Shown here: in pieces, positions 45,720 through 55,022 of the stretch
Position numbering within the stretch: the first letter of the stretch is position 1
How the letters are laid out: each line of letters starts with the position of its first letter
Source of the DNA: Rhizobiaceae bacterium
GTDB taxonomy: Bacteria; Pseudomonadota; Alphaproteobacteria; Rhizobiales; Rhizobiaceae
DNA: 64,000 nucleotides
Direction: 5' to 3'
Assembly: GCA_028279875.1 (NCBI GenBank)
Contig: JANQMU010000161.1
Location: forward strand, 1-64,000
Notes under the pieces: generated by a model
Seen by the model: the letters and a program-made list of their open reading frames with translations, nothing else
Told to the model about the DNA's origin: nothing
The model's database searches: none
Program-made: the position numbers and the translations under genes

Positions 45720-46742
45720 ATGAATACCGAAACGACCCGCACCATATCGCATCTCTTCCTGCCGACTTTGCTGATGGCGGGCCTGGCGGGTCTTGCCGGC
45801 TTCTCGATTTGGATGCCGGATGAGGCTCGCGCTCTTGTGCTGTTCGTTTTCAACAGCCTGATCAGCGTCGCACCGCTAGTGGTGCCGGGCATCCTCCTGG
45901 CCGCCTGGATTACCGCCAGCGGGTTCGGCGACAATATCGCCCGGGCCTTTGACGGCCGGATCGTTCATACCGTACTTGCCGCCTCGCTGATCGGCGCCAT
46001 CACGCCGGTCTGCGGCGTCACGGTGCTGCCGCTGATGGCGGGGCTCCTGAGCGCCGGCGTGCCGCTGGCGCCGATCATGGCCTTCTGGCTGTCCTCGCCG
46101 ATCACCGACCCGGCCATGCTGGCGACGACCGCCGCGACCCTCGGTGTTTCCTTTGCCGTCGGCAAAACCATCGCCGCCTTCCTGCTCGGCCTTGTCGGCG
46201 GGCTGGTGACGGCAGCATTCGCCAACCGGTCCTGGTATCGAAGCGCGCTTCGCCAAAACATACTGGTCGGCAGCCTCGGGCAACCATCCTGCGGCGGTAA
46301 CACCAATTTCGATCCGTCGATCTGGAAATCGCCGGACAGGCGCAAGCGGTTCCGCCGGGAAGCCTGGTCGATAACCCGGCTCATCCTGATCTGCCTCATT
46401 CCGGCATTCGCCGCCGAATTCGCCCTGAACGCCGTGCTGCAGCCGCAATCGCTGACGCCCTTTATCGGCGCCGAGAACTGGTGGGCCGTGCCGGTAGCGG
46501 TGTTCGTCGGCGCGCCAGCCTATCTGGACGGCTATGCCGCCCTGCCGCTGACCCGCAGCCTGATCGAACACGGCATGTCGCAGGGCGCGGCCATGGCCTT
46601 CCTGATTTCCGGCGGCGTGGTCAGCATCTGGGGCGCGATGGCGATCTTCCCGGTGCTCAAGGCAAAGCCGTTTCTCCTCTATCTCGGTCTGGCGCTCGCC
46701 GGATCCCTCGCTTCAGGCTGGCTGTTCGACTGGCTCGCCTGA
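45720..46742 (+). CDS. ArsP-type permease (DUF318/PF03773-like)
   Basis: A 340-residue membrane protein with eight to ten predicted spans. It has the duplicated permease pattern LISVAPLVVPGILLAAWI ... AITPVCGVTVLPLMAGLLSAGVPLAPIMAFWLSSPITDP in the first half, and FIGAENWWAVPVAVFVGAPAYLDGYAALPL in the second. ArsP relatives export organoarsenicals, but many homologues have other or unknown cargo. A Cys in SLGQPSCGGNTN lies in the central cytoplasmic loop. Divergent LysR control suggests an inducible exporter. A nested hairpin follows the stop. Confidence 0.75.
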   Translation: MNTETTRTISHLFLPTLLMAGLAGLAGFSIWMPDEARALVLFVFNSLISVAPLVVPGILLAAWITASGFGDNIARAFDGRIVHTVLAASLIGAITPVCGVTVLPLMAGLLSAGVPLAPIMAFWLSSPITDPAMLATTAATLGVSFAVGKTIAAFLLGLVGGLVTAAFANRSWYRSALRQNILVGSLGQPSCGGNTNFDPSIWKSPDRRKRFRREAWSITRLILICLIPAFAAEFALNAVLQPQSLTPFIGAENWWAVPVAVFVGAPAYLDGYAALPLTRSLIEHGMSQGAAMAFLISGGVVSIWGAMAIFPVLKAKPFLLYLGLALAGSLASGWLFDWLA

Positions 46743-46753
46743 CAGGTCGGGTC

Positions 46754-46800
46754 GCCCGCACGCCAACAGGCGCCGCCCGTTGGGCGCCTGCCAAGCGGGC
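46754..46800. terminator. nested hairpin after the permease gene
   Basis: An inner perfect stem of 8 bp (46767-46774 with 46783-46790) is enclosed by a second one of 6 bp (GCCCGC 46754-46759 with GCGGGC 46795-46800). It starts 12 bases after the permease stop. The stable structure probably terminates or protects the transcript; it has no T-run. A further bulged hairpin lies at 46821-46841. Confidence 0.6.
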
Positions 46801-46916
46801 GGCCTCGACCTGATGGACGTCAAGCCCGGACGACCGGCTTGCTCACTGTTCGACGCCACGGGTTTGCCATGGTCGAACCAGCTGCGCTAGGTTTGCCGGC
46901 AAAGACATCATGACTG

Positions 46917-47079
46917 AGAGGCCGTCTTGAAAGTCCTCGGTTGAGGATTGGCGTGCGATTTTTTTCTGTCGCGCGGCGCCGAACGCAGTCGATGCCGGGG
47001 GCATCGGCGAGGATCGGCAACAAAGCGAAGGGGAAAAAGCGCCGCCAAGCCTACCCGGCGGACTTTCAAGACGGCCTCT
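46917..47079. repeat. 163-bp centred palindromic element (MITE/RIME-like)
   Basis: Outer arms of 20 bases (46917-46936 and 47060-47079) are perfect reverse complements of each other. At the exact midpoint (base 46998) lies a second perfect palindrome, CGATGCC-GGG-GGCATCG (46990-47006). Between arms and centre the two halves also match partly as reverse complements, for instance around AGGATTGGCG/AGGCTTGGCG. The whole unit can thus fold into one long stem-loop. No transposase is encoded. It resembles small palindromic intergenic repeats or MITEs known from rhizobia; I cannot show other copies from this window. It ends 62 bases before the LuxR-type gene. Confidence 0.8.
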
Positions 47080-47141
47080 AAGGAAGGGGAGACGGCAAGA
47101 TAGAACGTGGCCGTGCAAAACCGGATGTCCCGGCGGGCGAC

Positions 47142-48671
47142 GTGACGGGTGAGATTATCGGCTGGCTGAACACCGGCGAGACCGGCCGGGCCGAAGCCCT
47201 GCTGGAAGCCCATGGCGGGGCGCTGTTCGCCTTCGTGCACGGTTATGACGCGCTGCACCGCCTGGTGAAATCGGCCGGGGACGATGTGCTCAACAGCAGT
47301 CCGATGTTTCTGTCCTGCTATTGTTTTTCCCTGGTGAAATCCGGACGGGCGCGGCGGGCCACCGCCATCCTCGACGGCCGGCGCGATATCTTCCGGTCGG
47401 CGTTTTTGCGCACCCTGATGGAACTGGTCGTCTTCGTTCACACCAGCGATCCGGTCACCGACGCGCAGTTCCGGCGCTGGAAGCAGCTCGAGGGCCTGCT
47501 GCCGATCGATCAGCCGCTCTATGACGGTCTCTATTACAATTCCATGGCCATCGTACTGGTGCGTTTGAACCGGTTGGCGCAGGCCCGCAATTTCGCCCTG
47601 CGGTCGCTTGAAAGCTATCGGCAGGCAAAGCAGCCCGGACTGGAGTTCTTCATCCATCTGCATCTGGCCCATATCGCGGTTCTGGAGGGCCGTATCCACA
47701 GCGCCTACCGTGCAACGGATATGGCGCGAGCCATGACACAGAACGATGCGGCGCATATTTCCGGCCCGGTGCTGGTCGAGATCCTGGATTGCGCGATCGC
47801 CTGGGAGACGGGGCGGTTCGACACCGTGCCGGGCCGGGTCGTGGAACTGCGCCGCAAATTGCTGTCGGGCGATAGTTGGGCGGAGATCTTCGTCGAGCTT
47901 TGCCGGGCTGGCGCGTTTTCGATCTATTTCGCGGAAGGTCTCGAAAGCGCACTGACGTTTCTCGAAGAAAGCCAGATGGACTTCAATCGCCGCCATGGCG
48001 AGTTCTCGGAGGCACTGGACGTGATCGGCGCGGCGGTCGAACTGCTTGATGGCCGCCACGAACGGGCCCAGCTCTACGCCACTCTCTCCGCCGATCGCGA
48101 AAGGGCGCTGGGCGCAACCGGCACGATGGTGCTGGGCGGCATTGTGGGCAAGCTCGATACCGAAATTGATTGGCTGCCGGCACCGGTGGCCGGCGCATCG
48201 CCACGCTATGCGGTGATGAGCGAACTGGGCCGAGCGTCGCAGGCCAAGCTGGAGCGCGACAAGGTGCGCCAGCGCCGGCATGTCCAGAACGCCATGCGGC
48301 TAGCGGTGCAGGAGGGGCTGGTCGGCCTGTTTCTGGAACATCGGGAGCTTGTCGTCGGCGTGTCGTCGCAACTGGCGTCGGGCAAATTCGCGCGTGGCCA
48401 TATCCAGCTCGGCCGCATGGCGCGGCGCATCCACCACCTCGTGCGCCACAGCTATCTGACGCCGGTTTCGCTGTCGCGCCGTGGCGTCTCGGCGCAGCAG
48501 ATGCGGGTTCTGACGGCGCTCAGGGACGGCGCAAGCAACAAGCAGATCGCCCGTAAACTGGGGCTTTCCGAGGCCGCCATCAAATATCATCTCGGCCGGC
48601 TCTTCGTCTCCTTTGACGTCTCAAAAAGGGGGCAATTAATTGAAAAATTTGATGAATTTGTAGATTATTGA
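47142..48671 (+). CDS. LuxR-type transcriptional regulator with helical-repeat sensor region (MalT-like)
   Basis: A 509-residue protein. The C-terminal 65 residues are a LuxR/GerE helix-turn-helix (RRGVSAQQMRVLTALRDGA, then SNKQIARKLGLSEAAIKYHLGRL). The preceding 430 residues look like TPR-type helical repeats (LVRLNRLAQARNFALRSLESY) without an N-terminal ATPase module, so it is like the C-terminal half of MalT regulators. The start is GTG 47142; an in-frame stop at 47079 and no other start in between fix it. It lies upstream of, and codirectional with, the dipeptide-type ABC/HyuA/DUF917 operon and is its probable regulator. Confidence 0.82.
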   Translation: MTGEIIGWLNTGETGRAEALLEAHGGALFAFVHGYDALHRLVKSAGDDVLNSSPMFLSCYCFSLVKSGRARRATAILDGRRDIFRSAFLRTLMELVVFVHTSDPVTDAQFRRWKQLEGLLPIDQPLYDGLYYNSMAIVLVRLNRLAQARNFALRSLESYRQAKQPGLEFFIHLHLAHIAVLEGRIHSAYRATDMARAMTQNDAAHISGPVLVEILDCAIAWETGRFDTVPGRVVELRRKLLSGDSWAEIFVELCRAGAFSIYFAEGLESALTFLEESQMDFNRRHGEFSEALDVIGAAVELLDGRHERAQLYATLSADRERALGATGTMVLGGIVGKLDTEIDWLPAPVAGASPRYAVMSELGRASQAKLERDKVRQRRHVQNAMRLAVQEGLVGLFLEHRELVVGVSSQLASGKFARGHIQLGRMARRIHHLVRHSYLTPVSLSRRGVSAQQMRVLTALRDGASNKQIARKLGLSEAAIKYHLGRLFVSFDVSKRGQLIEKFDEFVDY

Positions 48672-48690
48672 AAATACTATACGCGAAAAA

Positions 48691-48716
48691 CCGAATTTAT
48701 ACCCTTTAGGATTCGG
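48691..48716. promoter_or_regulatory. dyad in the promoter gap of the ABC/HyuA/DUF917 operon
   Basis: CCGAAT (48691-48696) and ATTCGG (48711-48716) form an inverted repeat with half-site centres two helical turns apart. GGATTCG is also directly repeated (48709-48722). The 87-base gap lies between the LuxR-type gene and the first permease gene. It is a plausible operator for that regulator; this is inferred. Confidence 0.4.
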
Positions 48717-48758
48717 GATTCGATTTGCGTTCTGCCAGCATTGCGCGGGGAGTGCGTG

Positions 48759-49781
48759 ATGGCGTTTTACCTGACGAAGCGGGCGCTGTCGCTGTTGATG
48801 GTGCTGCTGGGACTGGCGGTGATGATTTTCATCATCGCGAGGATCGTTCCGGGCGATCCGGCGCGCATTGCGCTCGGACCGCTGGCAACGGCCAGCCAGG
48901 TCGCCGAACTGCGCCAGGAAATGGGGCTGAACGACCCGTTCTACGTCCAGCTCTGGAACTATCTGTCGGGCCTCGCGCGCGGCGATCTCGGCACGTCGCT
49001 GCTGACCAGCAGGCCGGTGATGAGCGACATATTGCAGGCGCTGCCGGCAACGTTCGAACTGGTGCTCGCGACCGTCATCCTGCAGGTCGCCATTTCCATT
49101 CCGCTGGGTGTGCTCGCCGCCTATTACCGCGATACCTGGATCGACAACATCACCCGCGTCCTGTCGCTGCTCGGGGTGGTCATCCCCGGCTTCGTCCTCG
49201 CCATCATTCTGCAATTGCTGGCGAGCTACTATTTCACCGCGTTTCCGGTGACGGGCCGCCTCGATCCGTCGCTGGATTTCCAGGCGACGACAACCGGGCT
49301 TCTGCTGGTCGATTCCCTGCTCGCCGGCCGGCCGGACGTCTTTCTCGACGCCCTTCGATATCTGTTCCTGCCGTCGATCGCGCTGGCCGCCGCCGGCATC
49401 GGCCAGGTCATGCGCATCACCCGCTCGGCGATGATCGAAGTGGGGTCTCGCGATTTCATCGAGGCGGCCCGGGCCTATGGAATCCCCGAGCGCGTGGTCA
49501 CGTTTCGCTACATGCTGCGGGTCGCCAGCGTCGCGCCGCTGACCATTCTCGGACTGGAATTCGCCTCGCTGATCGGCAATGCCTTTGTCGTCGAGTTCGT
49601 CTTCAGCTGGCCGGGCATCGCCAGCTACGGGGTACGGACGATCCTGCAGAAGGATCTCAATGCGGTGATCGGCGTCGTGCTTGTCTCCGGCGTGTTCTTC
49701 GTGATCGCCAATCTGACGATCGACGTCATTCTCGGCATTATCGACCCGCGCCACCGCATCCGGGGGGCGCAGAAGGCATGA
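48759..49781 (+). CDS. dipeptide/oligopeptide-type ABC transporter permease, DppB-like
   Basis: A 340-residue polytopic protein starting at ATG 48759 (MAFYLTKRALSLLMVLLGLAVMIF) with CGGGGAG upstream. Typical DppB features are a first span, then IVPGDPARIALG, and the cytoplasmic EAA-like loop EAARAYGIPERVVTFRYMLR. It ends in LTIDVILGIIDPRHRIRG. It is the first structural gene of the operon. Its stop overlaps the next permease start (ATGA). Confidence 0.92.
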   Translation: MAFYLTKRALSLLMVLLGLAVMIFIIARIVPGDPARIALGPLATASQVAELRQEMGLNDPFYVQLWNYLSGLARGDLGTSLLTSRPVMSDILQALPATFELVLATVILQVAISIPLGVLAAYYRDTWIDNITRVLSLLGVVIPGFVLAIILQLLASYYFTAFPVTGRLDPSLDFQATTTGLLLVDSLLAGRPDVFLDALRYLFLPSIALAAAGIGQVMRITRSAMIEVGSRDFIEAARAYGIPERVVTFRYMLRVASVAPLTILGLEFASLIGNAFVVEFVFSWPGIASYGVRTILQKDLNAVIGVVLVSGVFFVIANLTIDVILGIIDPRHRIRGAQKA

Positions 49782-50668
49782 GCAGCAGCCACTCGCAACT
49801 CGACGATGCACGGCAGCAGCGCACGCTTACCAGCCGACAGATGGCCTGGTACCGCTTCACCCGGAACCCCTCGGCAATGGTCGGAACCGTCATAGTCATC
49901 TCCGTCTTCGTCGGCGCGATTTTCGCGCCCTATCTCGCCACCCATCCGGAATCGGCCGGCGCCCATGTGGATTTCATCAACCGGCATTCGCCGCCGAACT
50001 GGGAGTTCTGGTTCGGGACCGACAATGTCGGGCGGGATATTTTCTCCCGGTCGCTCTACGGCTACCGGGTTTCGCTCGGACTGGTGGTCGGGGTGCTCGG
50101 CGTGGCGGTGCCCTTCGGCATCGCGCTCGGCCTTGCGGCCGGCTATTTCGGCGGGCGGACCGAGTTCGTCATCATGCGCTTCACCGACATCATGCTGGCG
50201 GTGCCGCCGCTCGCCATGGCGCTGGCGATCACCGCGGTGCTGTCGCCGAACCTGATCAACGCCATGATCGCCATTACGCTGTTGTGGTGGACCTGGCACA
50301 CGCGGCTGATCTTCCGCATCGTCAAGGCGCAGATGGCGGAGGACTATGTCGAGGCGGCGAAGGTCGCCGGCGCCAGCCATTTCCACATCATGTTCCGCGA
50401 ACTGCTGCCCAACTGCGTGTCGGCGATCTCGGTCAAGGTGTCGCTCGACGCCGGCTTCGTCATCCTGTTCGGCGCTGCCCTTTCCTTTCTCGGCCTCGGC
50501 GTGCAGCCGCCGACGCCGGATCTCGGCACGATGGTCAGCACCGGCTCGGAATATCTGCCGGAATTCTGGTGGGAAGCGGTGATGCCGGGCCTGGCGATCC
50601 TCTATGCGATCCTCGGTTTCAACCTGCTCGGCGACGGCCTGCGCGACATGATGGATGTCGAGCTATGA
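49778..50668 (+). CDS. dipeptide/oligopeptide-type ABC transporter permease, DppC-like
   Basis: A 296-residue partner permease starting at ATG 49778. It has the N-terminal OppC domain and the conserved FGTDNVGRDIFSRSLYGYRVSLGLVVG stretch. The EAA loop is EAAKVAGASHFHIMFRELLPN, and the C-terminal GAALSFLGLGVQPPTPDLGTM is diagnostic of this subunit. It overlaps both neighbours, which points to tight translational coupling. Confidence 0.93.
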   Translation: MSSSHSQLDDARQQRTLTSRQMAWYRFTRNPSAMVGTVIVISVFVGAIFAPYLATHPESAGAHVDFINRHSPPNWEFWFGTDNVGRDIFSRSLYGYRVSLGLVVGVLGVAVPFGIALGLAAGYFGGRTEFVIMRFTDIMLAVPPLAMALAITAVLSPNLINAMIAITLLWWTWHTRLIFRIVKAQMAEDYVEAAKVAGASHFHIMFRELLPNCVSAISVKVSLDAGFVILFGAALSFLGLGVQPPTPDLGTMVSTGSEYLPEFWWEAVMPGLAILYAILGFNLLGDGLRDMMDVEL

Positions 50669-52368
50669 CGACGGACCCCATTCTCGAGATTTCCGGCCTC
50701 GACATCTCGTTTACGAGCTACGGCCAGAAGAGCCGCATCCTGCACGATGTTTCGATGCAGATCGGCAAGGGCGAGCGGGTTTCGCTGATCGGCCAGTCCG
50801 GTTCAGGCAAGACCGTCACAATGCGCACCATTATCGGCACCCTGCCGATGCCGCCGGCCTCCATCGACCGCGGCTCGATCCGCTTCGAGGGCACCGAATT
50901 GCTGACGCTCGATAAGCGGGCCCGCAACCGGCTGAAGGGCACCGGCATTTCCATCGTGCTGCAGGACCCGATGCTGTCCTTCAACCCGCTGCTGACCATC
51001 GCGCGGCAGATGGACGACGTGGTGCGCTTCGCCGACATCAGGCTCGGCATTTCCCGCAATCGCACCGCGCGCCGCGCCCGCATCCACGAGGTGCTGCGCA
51101 GCGTCCAGCTCGCCGATCCGGAGCGCATCTGCGAAGCTTATCCGATGATGCTGTCGGGCGGCATGCGCCAGCGGGTGCTGATCGGCATGGCCCTGCTCAA
51201 CAACCCGCGGCTGCTGATCGCCGATGAGCCGGGCACTGCGCTGGATGTGACGACGCAGCAGGAAATCCTGGTGCTGCTCAACCGGCTTGTCGACGAGACC
51301 GGCATGTCGCTGATGCTGATCACCCACAATCTCGGCGTCGTGCGCGAGATGGCCGACCGGGTTTATGTCATGGAACGCGGCCGCATCGTCGAGACCGGAA
51401 CCCGGGCCGACATTTTTGACAAACCGCAGCACGGCTACACAAAGCGCCTGATGGAGGCGGTGCCGGCACTCTACGGCCCCAATGTAACGGATGTCACCAA
51501 TCACCGGGCCGCCAATGCGATCATCGAGGTCCGGGACCTCAGCAAGGATTTTCCGCTGCGCAGCGGCCTGTTCAACCGCCAGATGGGCGTCACCCGAGCC
51601 GTCAGGGATGTCGCACTGACCATCAATCGCGGCGATGTTTTCGGCATTGCCGGCGAATCGGGCTCCGGAAAGACGACGCTCGCCAAGATGATGCTCGGCC
51701 TGTTCGAGACGACCAGCGGCGGCATCACCATGGATACGCTGAATGTCGAGGATGCCGCCGGCAGCCGCGACTTCCGCAAGCTGGTGCAGATCGTCTATCA
51801 AAATCCGGGATCATCGCTCAATCCGAAGCGCACCGTCGCCGACCAGCTCTCCGTGCCACTGATCTTCGCCGATTACGACCGGCGGGCAATCGCGAAGAAA
51901 ATCCGCGATCTGCTCGAACTGGTCGACCTGCCGGCCCGCTATGCGTCGATGTATCCGCATGAGCTCTCCGGCGGCCAGAAGCAGCGGGTGGCCATTGCCC
52001 GGGCACTATCGGTCGATCCGAAGATCCTGGTGCTGGACGAACCGACCTCGGCGCTCGATGTGCTGATCCAGAACGTGGTGATCGATCTCCTGCAGCGGCT
52101 GCGCGAAGAACTCGATCTGACCTATGTGTTCATCAGCCACGATCTGAGCCTGATGCGCAATTTCTGCAACCGGGTGGCGATCATGTTTCGCGGCGAAATC
52201 TGCGAACAGGGACCGACGCCGGAGGTCTTCGCCGATCCGCAACACCCCTATACGCGGGCGCTGCTGAGCGCGATTCCGGTGCTCACCGACGCGGAAGCCG
52301 CGCAGAAACCCGTTATCGAGGCCAGCGAGCGCAAGGCTGTCCTGTTGTCAACGACCACGCTGAATTGA
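50665..52368 (+). CDS. dipeptide ABC transporter ATPase, DppD-DppF fusion
   Basis: A 567-residue protein containing two complete ABC domains that are separate proteins in E. coli. Domain 1 has Walker A GQSGSGKTVT, signature LSGGMRQR and LLIADEPGTALDV. Domain 2 has GESGSGKTTLA, LSGGQKQRVAIA and LVLDEPTSALDV. Each has an oligopeptide-type C-terminal tail (DKPQHGYTKRLMEAVPAL and ADPQHPYTRALLSAIPVL). Domain 1 reads DEPGT where DEPTT is usual. The start is ATG 50665, overlapping the DppC-like stop. Confidence 0.93.
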   Translation: MTTDPILEISGLDISFTSYGQKSRILHDVSMQIGKGERVSLIGQSGSGKTVTMRTIIGTLPMPPASIDRGSIRFEGTELLTLDKRARNRLKGTGISIVLQDPMLSFNPLLTIARQMDDVVRFADIRLGISRNRTARRARIHEVLRSVQLADPERICEAYPMMLSGGMRQRVLIGMALLNNPRLLIADEPGTALDVTTQQEILVLLNRLVDETGMSLMLITHNLGVVREMADRVYVMERGRIVETGTRADIFDKPQHGYTKRLMEAVPALYGPNVTDVTNHRAANAIIEVRDLSKDFPLRSGLFNRQMGVTRAVRDVALTINRGDVFGIAGESGSGKTTLAKMMLGLFETTSGGITMDTLNVEDAAGSRDFRKLVQIVYQNPGSSLNPKRTVADQLSVPLIFADYDRRAIAKKIRDLLELVDLPARYASMYPHELSGGQKQRVAIARALSVDPKILVLDEPTSALDVLIQNVVIDLLQRLREELDLTYVFISHDLSLMRNFCNRVAIMFRGEICEQGPTPEVFADPQHPYTRALLSAIPVLTDAEAAQKPVIEASERKAVLLSTTTLN

Positions 52369-52378
52369 GAGGTATCGG

Positions 52379-53920
52379 ATGTACCGGATAGGAATAGATG
52401 TCGGCGGAACCAATACGGATGCCGTGATCATGGGCGGCGACACGCTCGTGCTCGGTGTCAAATCGCCGACGACGGAGGACGTGACCGGCGGTATCGTCGC
52501 CAGCCTGACCCGGGTCCTTGAGGAAAGCGGCATCGGCGCCGACCAGATCAGCGCCGTGATGATCGGTACGACCCATTTCACCAATGCCGTGGTCGAGCGG
52601 CGGCGAATGTCGAAAACGGCTGCGGTGCGGCTGTGCCTTCCGGCCGCCGAATGCCTGCCGCCGATGGTCGACTGGCCCGACGACATTCGCGAGACGGTTG
52701 GCGGCCAATACTGGCTGGCCAAGGGCGGCAATGAGTTCGACGGCCGCGAGATCTCGGGGATCGACGAGGACGAATTGCGCGGCATCGCCGACGAAATCGG
52801 CAAGCAGGACATCGATACGATTGCGCTGTGCTCGGTTTTCAGCCCGGTCAACAACGAGATGGAGCAGCGGGCGCACACGATCCTGTCGGAACGGCTGCCG
52901 CACGCCAATTTCACCCTGTCGAGCGATATCGGCCGGCTCGGGATTCTGGAGCGCGAAAACGCCGCCATCATGAACGCCTCACTGCGCAAGCTCAGCGCCG
53001 AGACCGTGGAGGCCTTCGGCAAGGCGCTGGCCTCGGCGGGCCTTAACTGCCCCTGCTACATCACCCAGAACGACGGCACGCTGATGAGCGCCGAATTCGT
53101 CCGCGCCTATCCGGTGCTGACATTCGCCAGCGGCCCGACCAATTCGATGCGCGGCGCGTCGTTCCTGACCGGCGAGCAAAACGCCGTCGTCGTCGATATC
53201 GGCGGCACGTCGACGGATGTCGGTTCGATCATCAAGGGCTTTCCGCGCCAGGCCAGCACCTCGGTCGATATCGGCGGCGTGCGGACCAATTTCCGCATGC
53301 CGGATGTCTATTCCATCGCGCTGGGCGGCGGATCGATCGTCGAAATCGGCGACCCGATCACCGTCGGACCCAAATCCGTGGGATACCGCATCCACACCGA
53401 CGGCCTGCTGTTCGGCGGCCAGACCACGACGGCGACCGATATCGCCGCCGGTCTCGGCCAAGCGGATTTCGGCGACCCGGCGCCGGCCCGGGCGATCGGC
53501 GAAGACCGTCTCAAGGCCGTGTGGTCGGTCATCGACGGGATGATCGTCAACGCCGTGGAACGGATGCGCGTCTCGCCGGAAAGGATTCCGGTGCTGGCGG
53601 TCGGCGGCGGCAGCATTTTGATGGGCGACCAGGTCGGGGAACTGCCGGTCATCAAGCCGGAGAATTTTGCGGTTGCCAATGCGGTCGGCGCGGCGATCGG
53701 GCAGATCAGCGGCGAGGTCGACCGGATCTTCAGCCTGGAAAAGACCTCGCGCGACGAGGCGCTGGAAAGCGCCCGCAAGGAAGCGACCGACAAGGCCATC
53801 GCCGCCGGCGCCAACAGGGACACGATCGAAATCCTCGACCAGGAGGACGTCCCGCTCGCCTATCTGCCCGGCAACGCCACCCGCATCCGTCTCAAAGTGG
53901 TGGGTGATCTCGATGGATAG
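52379..53920 (+). CDS. hydantoinase/oxoprolinase (HyuA-like) family protein
   Basis: A 513-residue ASKHA-fold protein. An N-terminal GIDVGGTNTDAVIMGG and a second phosphate loop VVVDIGGTSTDVGSI fit HyuA/5-oxoprolinase-A-like ATP-dependent ring-opening enzymes. It is shorter than the usual 650-700 residues of HyuA, and no HyuB gene is present. The gene is 10 bases after the transporter ATPase and overlaps the first DUF917 gene. Such short forms next to DUF917 probably act on a cyclic amide; the substrate is unknown. Confidence 0.85.
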   Translation: MYRIGIDVGGTNTDAVIMGGDTLVLGVKSPTTEDVTGGIVASLTRVLEESGIGADQISAVMIGTTHFTNAVVERRRMSKTAAVRLCLPAAECLPPMVDWPDDIRETVGGQYWLAKGGNEFDGREISGIDEDELRGIADEIGKQDIDTIALCSVFSPVNNEMEQRAHTILSERLPHANFTLSSDIGRLGILERENAAIMNASLRKLSAETVEAFGKALASAGLNCPCYITQNDGTLMSAEFVRAYPVLTFASGPTNSMRGASFLTGEQNAVVVDIGGTSTDVGSIIKGFPRQASTSVDIGGVRTNFRMPDVYSIALGGGSIVEIGDPITVGPKSVGYRIHTDGLLFGGQTTTATDIAAGLGQADFGDPAPARAIGEDRLKAVWSVIDGMIVNAVERMRVSPERIPVLAVGGGSILMGDQVGELPVIKPENFAVANAVGAAIGQISGEVDRIFSLEKTSRDEALESARKEATDKAIAAGANRDTIEILDQEDVPLAYLPGNATRIRLKVVGDLDG

Positions 53921-55022
53921 TCTCAGACGCGTCGCCGAACGGGAACTCAATGCCATCGAGGTCGGCTCAGGCATTCTGGGGACCGGCGGCGGCGGAAATC
54001 CCTATATCGGCAAGTTGCGCTGCCGGGAGGAACTGCGCAAGGGGCGGCGCATCGACGTGATCCCGTTGCTCGAACTGGCCGACGATGCGCTGGTGGTCTC
54101 GCTGGGCGGCATTGGCGCGCCCGTCGTCGGGGTGGAAAAGATCGAACAGGGCGAAGAATGCCTGCGGGCGCTGCGGGCACTGGAAGAGGAGCTCGGCCAG
54201 AGGATCGATGCGACGATTTCTTCCGAAATCGGCGGCGCCAATTCCATGGAACCGATGCTGACCGCCGCACAGGCGGGCATTCCGGTCGTCGATGGCGACG
54301 GCATGGGCCGGGCCTTCCCGGAAATGCAGATGTGCACCTGGTCGATCTACGGCCACAAATCCTCGCCGTCGGCGATGGCCGACGAGAAGGGCAATGTGGT
54401 GGTCTTCCGCCACACCGCCTCCGAGGTCTGGCTCGAGCGACTGGCCCGCGCCTCGGTGGTGGCGATGGGCGCGGCGGCGGGCATCGCGCTGGCGCCGATG
54501 CGTGGTGATTTCGTCAAGAAATTCGCCGTTCCCGACACCGTCACCCAGGCCTGGTCGCTCGGCAATGCGGTGTTCGAGGCGCAGGCCCATCACCGCGATC
54601 CGGTGGCGACGATCCTCGAACACGAGGATGGCCGGCTGCTGATGACCGCCAAGATCGTCGACCTCAAGCGGCATCTCAAGGGCGGTTTCGCCGTCGGCGA
54701 GGTCAAGGTCGAGGGCTTCGGCGCCTATCAGGGTGAAACCGCCGTCATTGATCTGCAGAACGAGTTCCTGGTGTTCCGCCGCAACGGGGTGATGGAAGCC
54801 TGCGTGCCGGACCTGATCGTCGTGCTCGATTCGGACACCGGCCTGCCGATCACCACGGAGGTCCTGCGCTACGGACAGCGGGTGGCGATCCTGGCACTGC
54901 CGTGCCACGACTTGCTGCGTTCCGACGCCGCGCTGAAGGTCGTGGGTCCGGCGGCCTTTGGCTATGCCGATCTCGTCTATTCACCCCTGCCCCGAAGCAG
55001 CAAAGCGGGAGACGTTCAATGA
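53913..55022 (+). CDS. DUF917 (S-methyl-thiohydantoin desulfurase-like) protein 1
   Basis: A 369-residue DUF917 protein. It opens with GSGILGTGGGGNPYIGKL, then ISSEIGGANSMEPMLTA and the strongly conserved VVDGDGMGRAFPEMQM. The family's two-domain form is now named after an S-methyl-thiohydantoin desulfurase (recalled from domain databases, not checked). ATG 53913 overlaps the HyuA-like stop by eight bases. It is followed directly by a second, divergent copy. The two share the same motifs but not the same details, so this is a paralogous pair. Confidence 0.88.
   Translation: MDSLRRVAERELNAIEVGSGILGTGGGGNPYIGKLRCREELRKGRRIDVIPLLELADDALVVSLGGIGAPVVGVEKIEQGEECLRALRALEEELGQRIDATISSEIGGANSMEPMLTAAQAGIPVVDGDGMGRAFPEMQMCTWSIYGHKSSPSAMADEKGNVVVFRHTASEVWLERLARASVVAMGAAAGIALAPMRGDFVKKFAVPDTVTQAWSLGNAVFEAQAHHRDPVATILEHEDGRLLMTAKIVDLKRHLKGGFAVGEVKVEGFGAYQGETAVIDLQNEFLVFRRNGVMEACVPDLIVVLDSDTGLPITTEVLRYGQRVAILALPCHDLLRSDAALKVVGPAAFGYADLVYSPLPRSSKAGDVQ

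Noticed and set aside
46743-47141. Possible short genes in the palindromic region
   Set aside because: Open frames here are shadows of the repeat or of the LuxR-type gene and have no ribosome sites; the symmetry is better explained as non-coding structure.
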